Assembly (NCBI GenBank): GCA_963810195.1
Contig: CAWEMO010000005.1
Location: 62,001 to 126,000, forward strand
DNA length: 64,000 bases
Source: Chersky-840 sp963810195
GTDB lineage: Bacteria; Actinomycetota; Acidimicrobiia; Acidimicrobiales; UBA8190
Direction: 5' to 3'
In this document: positions 33,887-42,574 of the stretch, one piece after another
Layout of the letters: each line of letters opens with the position of its first letter
Numbering within the stretch: the stretch's first letter is position 1
Translations under genes and position numbers: made by a program
The notes under the pieces: model-generated
The model's input: the letters and a program-made list of their open reading frames with translations, nothing else
Told to the model about the DNA's origin: nothing
The model's database searches: none

Positions 33887-35803
33887 CTATTCGGTGTGGC
33901 AGGCCGCGCCGGGCGACGGGGGGACGTCGAGCGCGGGGTTGCGGGGGAAGAACCCCACCGGGATCAACATGAACCCCGCGTACTCCACGGGCATCACCGG
34001 CCAGTCCTCGGGGCGGGGGACGTGGGTGACGCCGAAGGTGTACCAGACGACGATGTCGGTGTCGACGATCGGGCGGTCGGCGGCGGTCCATCTGGGGAGC
34101 CCGTCCCCGCCCGCGTGCTGGTTGGGGTACTCGCCCGCGGCGCGCCGCTCGTCGGGAGAGTACGGGGTGACCCACAAGTTGCGCGTGGCGAAGCCGGCGC
34201 GCTTGGCGACGCTCGAGTCCGGGTCGGCGAGGAGCGTGGGTGTCGACCCGGGCACGAGCTTGTAGGCGACGGGAATTCCCAGGCGGTTCTGCGAATGCGG
34301 GTTGACGATCTTCCAGACCCGGCTGGTGGACGGGTCCACCAGCCGGCGCGCACCGCTCTCGGTCTCGAGCAGCGTCGACACCGGTGCGAAGGCGTTCGCC
34401 CACGGGTTGTCCGGGCCCGGCGGCACCGGACGGTTGTCCACCTCATACACCGAGTTCCTCGGCCCGTCGATCTCGGTATCGAGCCGCACGTTGAAGAGGT
34501 GCTGGTGGAAGGGTGCGGCGAGCTGAGGAGCGATCATCGAGGCGAACGCGGGCGGATCCCCGGGTGCCACCGCCATCGTCGACATGATGCCGGTGAGCTT
34601 CACCTCGAACTGGATCGTCCCGTCGAGGTAGAAGTACCAGAAGAATCCATAGTCGTAGTTTCCGACGGTGGCGATCGAGCTGACCACCAACCGACGCGAT
34701 CGCCGCACCTCGTTTCGTCCTCCGCGCGGGTCGTTGTGCTTCCAGAGGATCCCGTAGTCCTCCTCGTGCATGCAGACGGCGTTGGGAACGACGTAGGGGT
34801 GCCCGTGCTCGGAGGTGAAGACCGCGTCGAAATAGTGGATAACGCCCAGACAGTCACATCCGAGGGTGAGGGAGCTCGACATCCTCCCCAGCCCCCACTC
34901 GCCGGCGTCGAAGGCGTTCTTCCAGCCGTGCATGGGGCCAGGATCCCCGTAGGGGACCACCATCTCGCTGACCGAGGCCCGGAAGAGCACGGGCCGGACT
35001 CGCTCTTGGTCCTCGTAGCCGATCTCGTGCAGGACGAGTCCCTCGACCGAATCCATCGACACCCGTAAGGACCACTTCTGCCAGCGGACGTGGTTGCCGT
35101 CCACCGAGAAGCTCGGGCCCTGGGGCTGGGAGATCTCCACGGGCTTGAGGTCCTCGCGCTGCGGTCCGGATTCGGCGTAGTAGTTGCTGCACTCCGTCGG
35201 CATGGGCACGACTCCGGTGTCGATGACCTCGAGCACCTCTCCGCGCGCCATGTCGACGAAGACGACGACTCCCTCGACGGGGTGGGCGTACCCGTTGTCG
35301 TCGGGCGTGTGGCGCACGTACGTCAGGCAACGGCAGATCCGGCGTCCTTCTTCGTGGGAGACTCCGAAGGAGCCCGACGGCCACGGGTCGATCTGCACCG
35401 TGGAGAAGTCCTCGATACCGCGCCTGCGCATGGCGGCCTGCCACTGGTCGTTCTCGACTACGGCCATGATGGCGGCGAACGACTCTTCGAACAGCAGGCC
35501 GGGTCTGACGCCCGGGACGTCCACCAGCGAGAGCTCCCCCGTGGCGGGCGTCGCCACGGCCTCGACGACGTTGGCCTCGGGCCCCGTGACCAGCGTGAGA
35601 CGCACCCGGCGCTCGACGGGCTGTCCCGGGGCCCAGGCGCGCAGCTGATCCCTGGTCGGCTCGACCAACCCCACATAGGCGAATCGGGTCGTGTCGGTGC
35701 AGATTGGGTCGGCCTGTACGAGCGCCACCGCGGCGGCGATCTCGCCGGCCGTCAAGGCAGAGAGCGGATGCTCCACCTCCGTCGAGGACACCGCTTGCGC
35801 CAC
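33887..35803 (-). CDS. Copper-containing primary amine oxidase (topaquinone enzyme)
   Basis: Oxidises primary amines to aldehyde, ammonia and H2O2. 638 residues. The topaquinone precursor is Tyr383 in GNYDYG. The copper ligands are H433 and H435 (HQH) with a third His in TFGVTHVPRPEDW near 601. The likely catalytic base is Asp300 in NAFDAGEWG. N-terminal N2/N3 domains (HPLSALTAGEIAAAV) are normal. No signal peptide, so it is cytoplasmic like arthrobacterial enzymes. The substrate is not predictable (tyramine, phenylethylamine or similar). No chaperone is needed for TPQ formation. Confidence 0.95.
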   Translation of the reverse strand: MAQAVSSTEVEHPLSALTAGEIAAAVALVQADPICTDTTRFAYVGLVEPTRDQLRAWAPGQPVERRVRLTLVTGPEANVVEAVATPATGELSLVDVPGVRPGLLFEESFAAIMAVVENDQWQAAMRRRGIEDFSTVQIDPWPSGSFGVSHEEGRRICRCLTYVRHTPDDNGYAHPVEGVVVFVDMARGEVLEVIDTGVVPMPTECSNYYAESGPQREDLKPVEISQPQGPSFSVDGNHVRWQKWSLRVSMDSVEGLVLHEIGYEDQERVRPVLFRASVSEMVVPYGDPGPMHGWKNAFDAGEWGLGRMSSSLTLGCDCLGVIHYFDAVFTSEHGHPYVVPNAVCMHEEDYGILWKHNDPRGGRNEVRRSRRLVVSSIATVGNYDYGFFWYFYLDGTIQFEVKLTGIMSTMAVAPGDPPAFASMIAPQLAAPFHQHLFNVRLDTEIDGPRNSVYEVDNRPVPPGPDNPWANAFAPVSTLLETESGARRLVDPSTSRVWKIVNPHSQNRLGIPVAYKLVPGSTPTLLADPDSSVAKRAGFATRNLWVTPYSPDERRAAGEYPNQHAGGDGLPRWTAADRPIVDTDIVVWYTFGVTHVPRPEDWPVMPVEYAGFMLIPVGFFPRNPALDVPPSPGAACHTE

Positions 35804-36462
35804 GAGCTCCCTCTGTCGTCCGACTCCGGCGTTGTGCCGCGACCGAAGTCATTTTCCGTGGTCACGGTAGGTGGAGTCCACCCGGAGCGGCAAATGGGTC
35901 CTGCCCGGGCGGCACCAGACCGAGAACGCCGTGCGGCACGAGGCTCGGCATGCGCTCGAGGACGTCGAGCGGGTCGCCCGCACGCGGATGCCCCATGTCC
36001 GCCCTGGTAGCGGACCCCGCCCGATCTCCGTTCGAGCGCCGCCTCCGTCTCCGACCCGTGGTATCAGCCCTGATGACGGGGTCGAAATGGACAAGTACCG
36101 AAAAGAAGAAGTTTGCGCATGTGTTGTGATGGGCACAGTCCATAACGGAAAGGTGTCCCCCTGTGGAGGATCCTCCTGCGACGTTTGTCCCGGTGAAGAC
36201 CGGTCGGCCTGTGAGTATCGCCTGCCTTGTGGAGAATGCCTGTGAATACCGTAAGAAACAGGAGATGAAAGTTCCGGCACGTTGCTGAGAATCCGGTGAG
36301 AATGTGATCGTCGGTACGGCGCGTCCCGATCTGTGTGCTGTAACCCGGTCGCTACCAACGGGCATTGTGACAAGTGGTAAACTAGCTGCGGGGCTTGTGG
36401 CCGATCTCGTTACAGATCGACTTTTCGTTCCGTCGCGCCTGTCTTTTTTTGGGAGGTCCTCT
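35804..36462. other. Intergenic region, locally AT-rich
   Basis: About 660 bp without a confident gene, between the divergent amine oxidase and the winged-helix gene. From roughly 36050 to 36460 the base composition drops well below that of the surroundings, which suggests a regulatory region or foreign DNA. It holds one short Cys-rich frame (listed separately) and a run of seven T at 36444-36450, just before a GGGAGG ribosome site. No tRNA, riboswitch or clear promoter could be assigned. Confidence 0.7.
36087..36245 (+). CDS. Possible Cys-rich micro-protein
   Basis: 52 residues from ATG 36087. Eight Cys occur within 45 residues (CACVV, PCGG, SCDVC, ACEY, PCGEC), spaced like a metal-binding peptide. 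There is no good ribosome site, and the frame extends upstream without a sensible start. It could be chance coding in an AT-richer patch. Low certainty. Confidence 0.3.
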   Translation: MDKYRKEEVCACVVMGTVHNGKVSPCGGSSCDVCPGEDRSACEYRLPCGECL

Positions 36463-37113
36463 GTGGCACGAGATCAAAGTGTTCGTAATCGGATTGTCGA
36501 ATACCTGTCGACCCACGGTGCGGTAGAGGATGCCAGCGGAAAGGCGACATCGGTACTGAAGAAGGCCATCGGATACGAGGGGACCGACGCGGGGTTCACG
36601 CAAGTCGTTGCCGCCATGGCCAAGGCGGACTTGTTGAGCCGTCAGATCAAGGGGAAGCGAACGTACCGGATCTCGCATAGTGGCCAAGCCAAGCTGCGAG
36701 CAACGGATGCCGGCGTGAGCTCGAACGGTGATGGGCCCATGGACTATGACGAGCTCGCGGCGGCGTTGCTCGCGCAGGTGACACGTGTCGCGGCGACGCC
36801 CACGGACACGTCCGAGTCGGCGTCGTGGGCGCGCAGGCGCCTGGAGCAGCTCGAGGCGCGCAACACCGCACTACAGCGAGACGTCGCACGCGCCAACGCC
36901 GAGGCCGAAGCCATAGCCGCCGAACGAGATCTCCTCCAGAATCAACTCGAAGCGGCACAACACAATCTCTCGCTCCTCACAGACCGCCTCCAAGAGCCAC
37001 GTCGTCCCCAGAACCGGGCCGCCGAGCGTCTCGGGCCTGACGAACAGACCTTGCTCAACCAACTTCGTCATCGCCGTCCCCACAGGGCCACGTCCTCAGA
37101 GCGCGCCATCTGA
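36463..37113 (+). CDS. Winged-helix plus coiled-coil protein, unknown function
   Basis: 216 residues from GTG 36463, preceded by GGGAGG at 36451-36456. Residues 1-80 look like a winged helix (SVRNRIVEYLSTHG, FTQVVAAMAKADLLSRQIKG, KRTYRISHSGQAKLRA). Residues about 120-190 are a heptad-rich coiled coil (ARRRLEQLEARNTALQRDVA onward). The end is basic. A DNA-binding protein that dimerises through the coil is likely; a family could not be named. Codon use is less GC-biased at the N-terminus than in neighbours. Confidence 0.75.
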   Translation: MARDQSVRNRIVEYLSTHGAVEDASGKATSVLKKAIGYEGTDAGFTQVVAAMAKADLLSRQIKGKRTYRISHSGQAKLRATDAGVSSNGDGPMDYDELAAALLAQVTRVAATPTDTSESASWARRRLEQLEARNTALQRDVARANAEAEAIAAERDLLQNQLEAAQHNLSLLTDRLQEPRRPQNRAAERLGPDEQTLLNQLRHRRPHRATSSERAI

Positions 37114-37318
37114 GGCACGCCTCGGCGCGTCCTCCCGTTCCTCGGGTCCCGACCCGCGCGCCCGCTTCTCCCGGTTCTCTCCCCTCGCGGCCGACGCTTT
37201 GGCGGTCGTGGTCCAATAGCGGTCGGATCCCGCGCATTTCAGGGGCGAAGCCGTCGATTGTGCCAGGATGTCATCGCCGACATGCCGGCCTGGGCACGAG
37301 TGGCAGAGGGGGCCGAAC

Positions 37319-38878
37319 GTGGAGAACCAACCTCCGGTTGCCGCGCAACCGAGCTTGCGGACACGGCGGGAGGTGCTCATCGCGGGCATGGCCGGCGCGT
37401 TCAGCATGGCTCTGGCGGCCTGCGGCGGCGAGACGGCACGCAAGGCCGCTCGTGTGGCGCCGGCGGGGTCCGACCTCGGTGCGATCGAACACGTCGTCTT
37501 CCTCATGAACGAGAACCGCTCGTTCGATCATTACTTCGGCTCGTACAAAGGTGTACGCGGTTTTGACGACCACCCGGCGGCTTCCCCGGGAATCTTCGCG
37601 CAATCGTGGCCTGCCGGTACGGCGAGTTCGTTGCTGCCATTCCACCTCGACACCGTCAACACCGACGCCGAGTGCACCTTCGACCTGTCGCACGAGTGGT
37701 CGGCCCAGCACATGAGCTGGAACGAAGGGCGGATGGATCGTTTCGTCGTCACCCACACGATGCCCCAGTTCGAAGGGCCCCAGAACGGTGTGCTGACCAT
37801 GGGGTACTACACGCGAACGGATCTTCCGTTCTGGTACGCCCTCGCCGATGCGTTCACGATCGCCGATGGATACCACTGCTCGGTCATGGGCCCGACGCAC
37901 CCGAACCGACTGCACGCCTGGTCCGGGACTCTGGATCCCGAAGGCCACGAGGGCGGACCGGTGATCATCACGAACTCGGCACCGAGCGCCATCGGCAGCG
38001 CGTCGTGGAGGTCCATGCCCGAAGAGCTCGAGGCCAAGGGCATCTCGTGGAAGGTCTACAACCCCCCGGGAATCGGCTACCAGCCGACGAGCCGGTTGTC
38101 GATCGCCATCTCCGACAACATCCTCCTCTACTTCAAGCGCCACGTGGAGGATCCGTCGTCTCCGCTGTACAAGAAGGCGTTCAGTCCGATCTTTCCCCGC
38201 GACTTCGCCCGGGACGTGGCCAACGACACCCTTCCCCAGGTCTCGTGGATCTGCCCGCCTCTGGGTTATGACGAACACCCGCCGTCACCTCCCGCGGCCG
38301 GGATGTGGTTCACCCATCAGGTGCTCAGCGCCCTCGTCTCCAATCCCAAGACCTGGTCGAAGACGGTGTTGTTCATCATGTACGACGAGAACGACGGGTT
38401 CTTCGACCACGTGGCGCCCCCGGTGGCCCCGCCTGGCACACCCGGGGAGTACCTGACCGTCGACCCCCTGCCGTCTCCGGCCGACGGGATCGCCGGCCCC
38501 CTCGGCCTCGGCTTCCGGGTGCCGCTCCTGGTCATCTCCCCGTTCAGTCGGGGCGGGTACGTGTGCTCGGATACCTTCGACCACACGTCGCAGTTGCGGT
38601 TCCTCGAGACTCGATTCGGTGTCAAAGCCCCCAACATCAGTGCCTGGCGCCGGAGCGTGACGGGGGACCTGACCTCGGCCCTGCACGTCGGATCGCCCGA
38701 CACCTCGGTCCCGCCGCTGCCCGCCACCTCGGGGAGGAGCGACCTGAGGGTCAAAGGTGAGTGCCAGGCGTCACAGCTCATCGAGTTGGACGTCACCAAC
38801 CCCGTGCCCTACCCGTTGCCGGCCAACCAGAGCATGCCGACCCAGGAGCCTGGGACGGCGGCGCCGGTCCCGGCCTGA
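37319..38878 (+). CDS. Tat-exported phosphoesterase (phospholipase C / acid phosphatase family)
   Basis: Member of the phosphoesterase family PF04185. From GTG 37319 the N-terminus has a twin-arginine signal (RTRREVLIAGMAGAFS) ending at a lipobox-like LAAC, so it may be a Tat-exported lipoprotein. The catalytic start is EHVVFLMNENRSFDHYFG with the Asn/Glu metal site. DGYHCSVMGPTHPNR, the EHPP segment and MYDENDGFFDHV follow. About 519 residues. Likely hydrolyses phospholipid head groups or phosphate esters outside the cell. A start at ATG 37268 is possible but would bury the signal. Confidence 0.92.
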   Translation: MENQPPVAAQPSLRTRREVLIAGMAGAFSMALAACGGETARKAARVAPAGSDLGAIEHVVFLMNENRSFDHYFGSYKGVRGFDDHPAASPGIFAQSWPAGTASSLLPFHLDTVNTDAECTFDLSHEWSAQHMSWNEGRMDRFVVTHTMPQFEGPQNGVLTMGYYTRTDLPFWYALADAFTIADGYHCSVMGPTHPNRLHAWSGTLDPEGHEGGPVIITNSAPSAIGSASWRSMPEELEAKGISWKVYNPPGIGYQPTSRLSIAISDNILLYFKRHVEDPSSPLYKKAFSPIFPRDFARDVANDTLPQVSWICPPLGYDEHPPSPPAAGMWFTHQVLSALVSNPKTWSKTVLFIMYDENDGFFDHVAPPVAPPGTPGEYLTVDPLPSPADGIAGPLGLGFRVPLLVISPFSRGGYVCSDTFDHTSQLRFLETRFGVKAPNISAWRRSVTGDLTSALHVGSPDTSVPPLPATSGRSDLRVKGECQASQLIELDVTNPVPYPLPANQSMPTQEPGTAAPVPA

Positions 38879-38901
38879 ACTTCGGCCGAAGGACGGCCGT
38901 C

Positions 38902-39480
38902 GTGAACCAGGCACATCTCGAGTTCTGCGCCAGCCCGGAGTGGCGTCAGATGATCGAGGAGACGATCCTCCCCGAAGCGCTGCGAGGGGCCGCTCTCGGT
39001 GACGACGTGATCGAGATCGGACCGGGGCCCGGGTTGACCACTGACGTCCTGCGCACCCTGACGCCTCGGTTGACGGCACTGGAGTTCGACCCCGACCTCG
39101 CCGACGCATTGGCCGAGCGCACGGCCGGGACGAACGTGCAGGTCGTCTGTGGGGACGCCACGGCCATGGACTTCCCCGACGACCGGTTCTCCGGCGCGGC
39201 GTCGTTCCACATGCTCCACCACGTCCCGACCGACGCGGCGCAGGACCTGGTCTTCGCCGAGCTGGGCCGGGTCCTGAGGCCCGGTGGAGTACTGGTCGCC
39301 GCGGACGGAGTCGAGAACGAGGGCACGCGCCTGTTCCACACCGACGACATCTACAACCCGATCGACCCCGCAGCCTTGTATCGACGGCTGACCCGGGCCG
39401 GGTTCACGTCTGTCGACGTCCGTGTCTATGACCTCGGTTGGATCTGCACCGCGACGGCCGCCGAAGGCGCCCGAGCGTAG
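38902..39480 (+). CDS. Class I SAM-dependent methyltransferase
   Basis: 192 residues from GTG 38902. Motif I is VIEIGPGPGLTT, the acidic loop is LEFDPDLADAL, motif II/III GDATAMDFPDDRFSGAASFH and LRPGGVLVAADG. UbiE/Methyltransf_11 type; acceptor unknown. It lies 23 bp after the phosphoesterase gene and before the lipase gene on the same strand. Confidence 0.88.
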   Translation: MNQAHLEFCASPEWRQMIEETILPEALRGAALGDDVIEIGPGPGLTTDVLRTLTPRLTALEFDPDLADALAERTAGTNVQVVCGDATAMDFPDDRFSGAASFHMLHHVPTDAAQDLVFAELGRVLRPGGVLVAADGVENEGTRLFHTDDIYNPIDPAALYRRLTRAGFTSVDVRVYDLGWICTATAAEGARA

Positions 39481-39503
39481 GGAGGACACCGGGCCCTCTC
39501 TGT

Positions 39504-39539
39504 TAGAAAGGGTCGGTCGGATAGAAAGAGTCGTTCGGA
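39504..39539 (+). repeat. Two tandem 18-bp repeats before the lipase gene
   Basis: TAGAAAGGGTCGGTCGGA (39504-39521) is directly followed by TAGAAAGAGTCGTTCGGA (39522-39539), 16 of 18 identical. They end at the lipase ribosome site (GAGGAGG). Possible regulator half-sites or a slippage duplication in the leader. Confidence 0.7.
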
Positions 39540-39552
39540 GAGGAGGACGTGC

Positions 39553-40821
39553 ATGGACACCTCACGACGACTCCGTCCTCGGGTTGGGCGCCGGCGGCGG
39601 ACGCGGCTGCTGGCAGCTGTGCTCGCAACGGCCATGTCGGTGGCCGCGTGTGGGTCGTCGTCGCCCGCCTCGTCCGCTCCCATTCCGGCGCCGCCGGGTC
39701 TGCCATCGTTCTTCGCCGTACCCCAGCCCCTGCCCAAGACGGGTCCGGGCACCCTGCTCAAGTCGCAGCGCATCGCCGTCTCGGGGCTCCACGGCACCAC
39801 GTACCGCGTCATGTACTTGTCGGAGTCGGTGACCGGCAAGCCGGTCCCGGTCACCGGGCTCGTCGTCGTACCCGACCGCCCGGCTCCGTCAGGCGGTTAC
39901 CCGGTTGTCAGCTGGGGACACGGCACCAACGGCATGGCCGACCATTGTGCCCCGTCGCTCGACCCCACCTCCGCCGTGCCGTTGGCCAACGATCTCCTCG
40001 ACCAGGGCTGGGAGATCACCGCCAGCGACTACCAGGGAGAAGGCACACCCGGCCTGCTGCCCTACCTCGTCGGGGTGAGCGCAGCGCGCAACACCATCGA
40101 CATCGTGCGAGCGGCGCGCCGTCTTCCGGCTGCGCACGCCAGCGACAACTACGTCGTGTGGGGCCACTCCGAGGGTGGCCAGACGGCCATGTTCGCCCTC
40201 CACATCGCATCGAGCTACGCGCCGGACCTGCACCTGAAGGGAGTCGTGGCCGGAGCGCCGCCCTCCCAGTTCTACGCCATCTACCAGTTCCTGCAGACGA
40301 GCCCGTTCCGCTACTACCTGTTCATGGCGGCCGGTGGGTTCAACTCCGCGTACGGCAACAAGGCGGCCCCCCTCGACCAGGTCCTGACCCCGCTGGGCAT
40401 CAAGCTCCTCCCCGACCTCGACAAGGGTTGCTCGGACTACGTCGCCCAGGTGACCGGCAAGTACACGCTCAGCCAGCTCACCAGGGGCGACCCGTTCGAC
40501 ATCTCCACCTGGAAGATCCTGCTGAACGACAACGACCCGGGTGCCTTCACCACCGCCAGCTCCGCTCCTCTGCTCATCATCCAAGGCGGAAGCGACGAGC
40601 AGATCCCCGTCGTCTCCACCGCGCTGCTCGCCACCCACCTCTGCAGCCTGGGCCAAGACCTGGAGCGGTGGATCTACCCGGGCCAGAGCCACGCCGGGGT
40701 CATCGCACCTTCTGCGAACGACATGATCCATTGGATCTCCGACCGCTTCGCGGGCGACCCCGATCCCGACCCCTACGCGCCCACCGGGTTGCCCGGCATC
40801 CAGACCAAGACCTGCCCCTGA
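39553..40821 (+). CDS. Secreted lipoprotein lipase/esterase (LIP family)
   Basis: 422 residues. An Arg-rich N-terminus and hydrophobic core end in the lipobox VAAC (C33). The alpha/beta-hydrolase core has the nucleophile in GHSEGGQ, the oxyanion region SWGHGTNG, Asp in GGSDEQIP and His in GQSHAGV. It resembles the secretory lipase family PF03583. GAGGAGG precedes ATG 39553. Likely releases fatty acids outside the cell; its neighbours are a secreted phosphoesterase and an acyl-CoA thioesterase. Confidence 0.92.
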   Translation: MDTSRRLRPRVGRRRRTRLLAAVLATAMSVAACGSSSPASSAPIPAPPGLPSFFAVPQPLPKTGPGTLLKSQRIAVSGLHGTTYRVMYLSESVTGKPVPVTGLVVVPDRPAPSGGYPVVSWGHGTNGMADHCAPSLDPTSAVPLANDLLDQGWEITASDYQGEGTPGLLPYLVGVSAARNTIDIVRAARRLPAAHASDNYVVWGHSEGGQTAMFALHIASSYAPDLHLKGVVAGAPPSQFYAIYQFLQTSPFRYYLFMAAGGFNSAYGNKAAPLDQVLTPLGIKLLPDLDKGCSDYVAQVTGKYTLSQLTRGDPFDISTWKILLNDNDPGAFTTASSAPLLIIQGGSDEQIPVVSTALLATHLCSLGQDLERWIYPGQSHAGVIAPSANDMIHWISDRFAGDPDPDPYAPTGLPGIQTKTCP

Positions 40822-40881
40822 TCCGATTGCCGCGCTTGCTCGGGCGCGTGGGGCGCGCGCCGTGTCGGGGTTGGCGGGTCG

Positions 40882-41715
40882 TCAGCCCGGCAGCCGGCGG
40901 TACAACGCCTGCCCAGAACCGGATGCGACCAGCGAGCCGGTGGGAGTCCACATCCTGCCGGTCCAGCCCAACATGCCGTCTCCCGACACCGGGGCATGGC
41001 CGTCCGCGAGCAACCAATCCTCGGTCGGCGCGGGCGTGTGGAAGGCCACGTACAGGTCGAGGCTGGGGGCGATGTACCCGTGGGGCTCTCGCCACGCGTG
41101 GCGCTGGGAGGCGGCAGGCCAGCTCTGGACGTCGAGGAGGATCACCGCACGGCAGGCGTCGACCCAGGGGTCCGAGGGAAACGTCGCTGTGGGACGGAAG
41201 CGACACCAGGCTTGCCACTGCGGCGCAAGCGGCTCGGGAGGTGGCCAGTCGGCACGGAAGTGAACCGGGCGCATCTCGACGTTGTCCCAGAAAGCGTAGA
41301 GGGATTGCCGGTCCGGTGACAGAAGTTCGATGGGGGTCAGCTCCCCCGGTCCGGGCACGTCCGGTGCCACCGCCTCGTCGTGCTCCAAGCCGTCGTTCTC
41401 GGCCACCGACCAGACGGATGCTTCCAGGATCGGCCTGTCGCGTTGGGTGACCTTCACACGCTGGGACAGGGCACTGCGCCCGGCACGGACGGTCGACACC
41501 TCGAGCTCGATGTGGTCGAACTCGGCGACATTCAGGTAGTGGCAGAAGAAGCTCGCGGGCCGGGCAAAGGGGCTCGCGGTGCCTGCGGCCCGGAGGGCGG
41601 TGGCGGCGACATAGCCACCCATTGGGCCCCAGATCTCCCAGTCCCGGCTGAGCCGTGCGGTATAGCGTCCGTCGTCCACAGATTCGACCGCGGTGTCCAG
41701 CGCCAAGTCGCCCAT
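40882..41715 (-). CDS. Acyl-CoA thioesterase-like protein (TesB / 4HBT_3 double hotdog)
   Basis: 277 residues from ATG 41715 (MGDLALDTAVESVDDGRY). Two hotdog halves: GPMGGYVAATALRAAG with the helix-loop active-site pattern, and APSLDLYVAFH. ASFFCHYLNVAEFDHIELEV and SVWSVAEND are typical of the family. A start at 41793 would add 26 residues. Substrate chain length unknown. Convergent with the lipase gene. Confidence 0.88.
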   Translation of the reverse strand: MGDLALDTAVESVDDGRYTARLSRDWEIWGPMGGYVAATALRAAGTASPFARPASFFCHYLNVAEFDHIELEVSTVRAGRSALSQRVKVTQRDRPILEASVWSVAENDGLEHDEAVAPDVPGPGELTPIELLSPDRQSLYAFWDNVEMRPVHFRADWPPPEPLAPQWQAWCRFRPTATFPSDPWVDACRAVILLDVQSWPAASQRHAWREPHGYIAPSLDLYVAFHTPAPTEDWLLADGHAPVSGDGMLGWTGRMWTPTGSLVASGSGQALYRRLPG

Positions 41716-42122
41716 CGCCGACCAGTATCTCGCGTGCCCGTTTCGGCTTGCCTCTGGCACTGGACCTGAGCGGGCGGTCGCAGGCCCGCTCACCGATGGC
41801 CGACCCCGTTGACGGAGCTGTCACCCGGGTCCGCCCGCCTCGGGCGGCGCCGTGCGTCCGGGGCCGGATCCGGAGCCTCAAGAGGCACGATGGCAACAAT
41901 GAGCACGCCCGGACGGGCTGATGCCCGCCGGGCCGCCGGCCGACACGCCCACCCGAAAAAGTACGGAAAACTGTCAGGTGTAGCGGTGCGCACCCCGACT
42001 AGGATTTTCCTTGTCAGCGCCGAATTTGGTGGAGGACCGACTGGGCGCCGGCGGGGGGGTCCTGGGCTTCAGCTGGTCAGCGTGCCAGCCGATGCACAGG
42101 GGGGCAGAGCGGGAGGTCGCGA
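41716..42122. other. Intergenic region upstream of acpS
   Basis: About 400 bp between the divergent thioesterase and acpS genes. The stretch 41950-42030 is AT-richer (CCCGAAAAAGTACGGAAAA, GGATTTTCCTTG), which may hold the acpS promoter, but no hexamer pair with normal spacing was found. A short open frame from 41890 crosses the region but looks like chance. A carrier-protein gene was looked for here and not found. Confidence 0.6.
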
Positions 42123-42506
42123 ATGGGTTTGCGCGTCGGCGCGGACATAGCTCGGGTGGACGATATTTGCGCGTCCGTTGTTCGTTTTGGTGAACGTTAC
42201 CTGCAAAGGATCTTCACCCCTCACGAGATCGCCACGTGCGCCGGAGGGCCCGAGGTCGCGGGCGCGTCCCTTGCTGCCCGCTTCGCAGCCAAGGAGGCAA
42301 CCATCAAGGTGTTGCGTCCCGACGAGGCCGCCCCTGCATGGCGGGACATCGAGGTGCGCCGGAGCCCCTCGGGGTTCTGTGAGCTCCACCTGACCGGGCA
42401 GGCCGCCGCGCTCGCGGCCGCGGCGGAGATCACGGACCTGGCGGTCAGCCTCACCCACGAGGGCGGCCTTGCCGCCGCCGTCGTGTTGGCGCAGTGCGGA
42501 AGCTGA
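42123..42506 (+). CDS. acpS: Holo-[acyl-carrier-protein] synthase
   Basis: Transfers 4'-phosphopantetheine from CoA to a carrier protein serine. 127 residues with the AcpS signatures VGADIARVDDI (Mg-binding Asp8) and ARFAAKEATIKVL. GGGAGG lies at 42110-42115. It may be the housekeeping enzyme, but its place directly before an amino acid:carrier-protein ligase suggests it also, or instead, serves that pathway. Confidence 0.93.
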   Translation: MGLRVGADIARVDDICASVVRFGERYLQRIFTPHEIATCAGGPEVAGASLAARFAAKEATIKVLRPDEAAPAWRDIEVRRSPSGFCELHLTGQAAALAAAAEITDLAVSLTHEGGLAAAVVLAQCGS

Positions 42507-42574
42507 CAGGTCCCTTCTGTGACTGACCCGATCCTGTCCATCCCGGCCGAACTTCGTGGCGCAGGGGTGCACGC

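Noticed and set aside
41809..42150. Small frame before acpS considered as the missing carrier protein
   Set aside because: Arg/Gly-rich, no DSL serine motif, no four-helix pattern.
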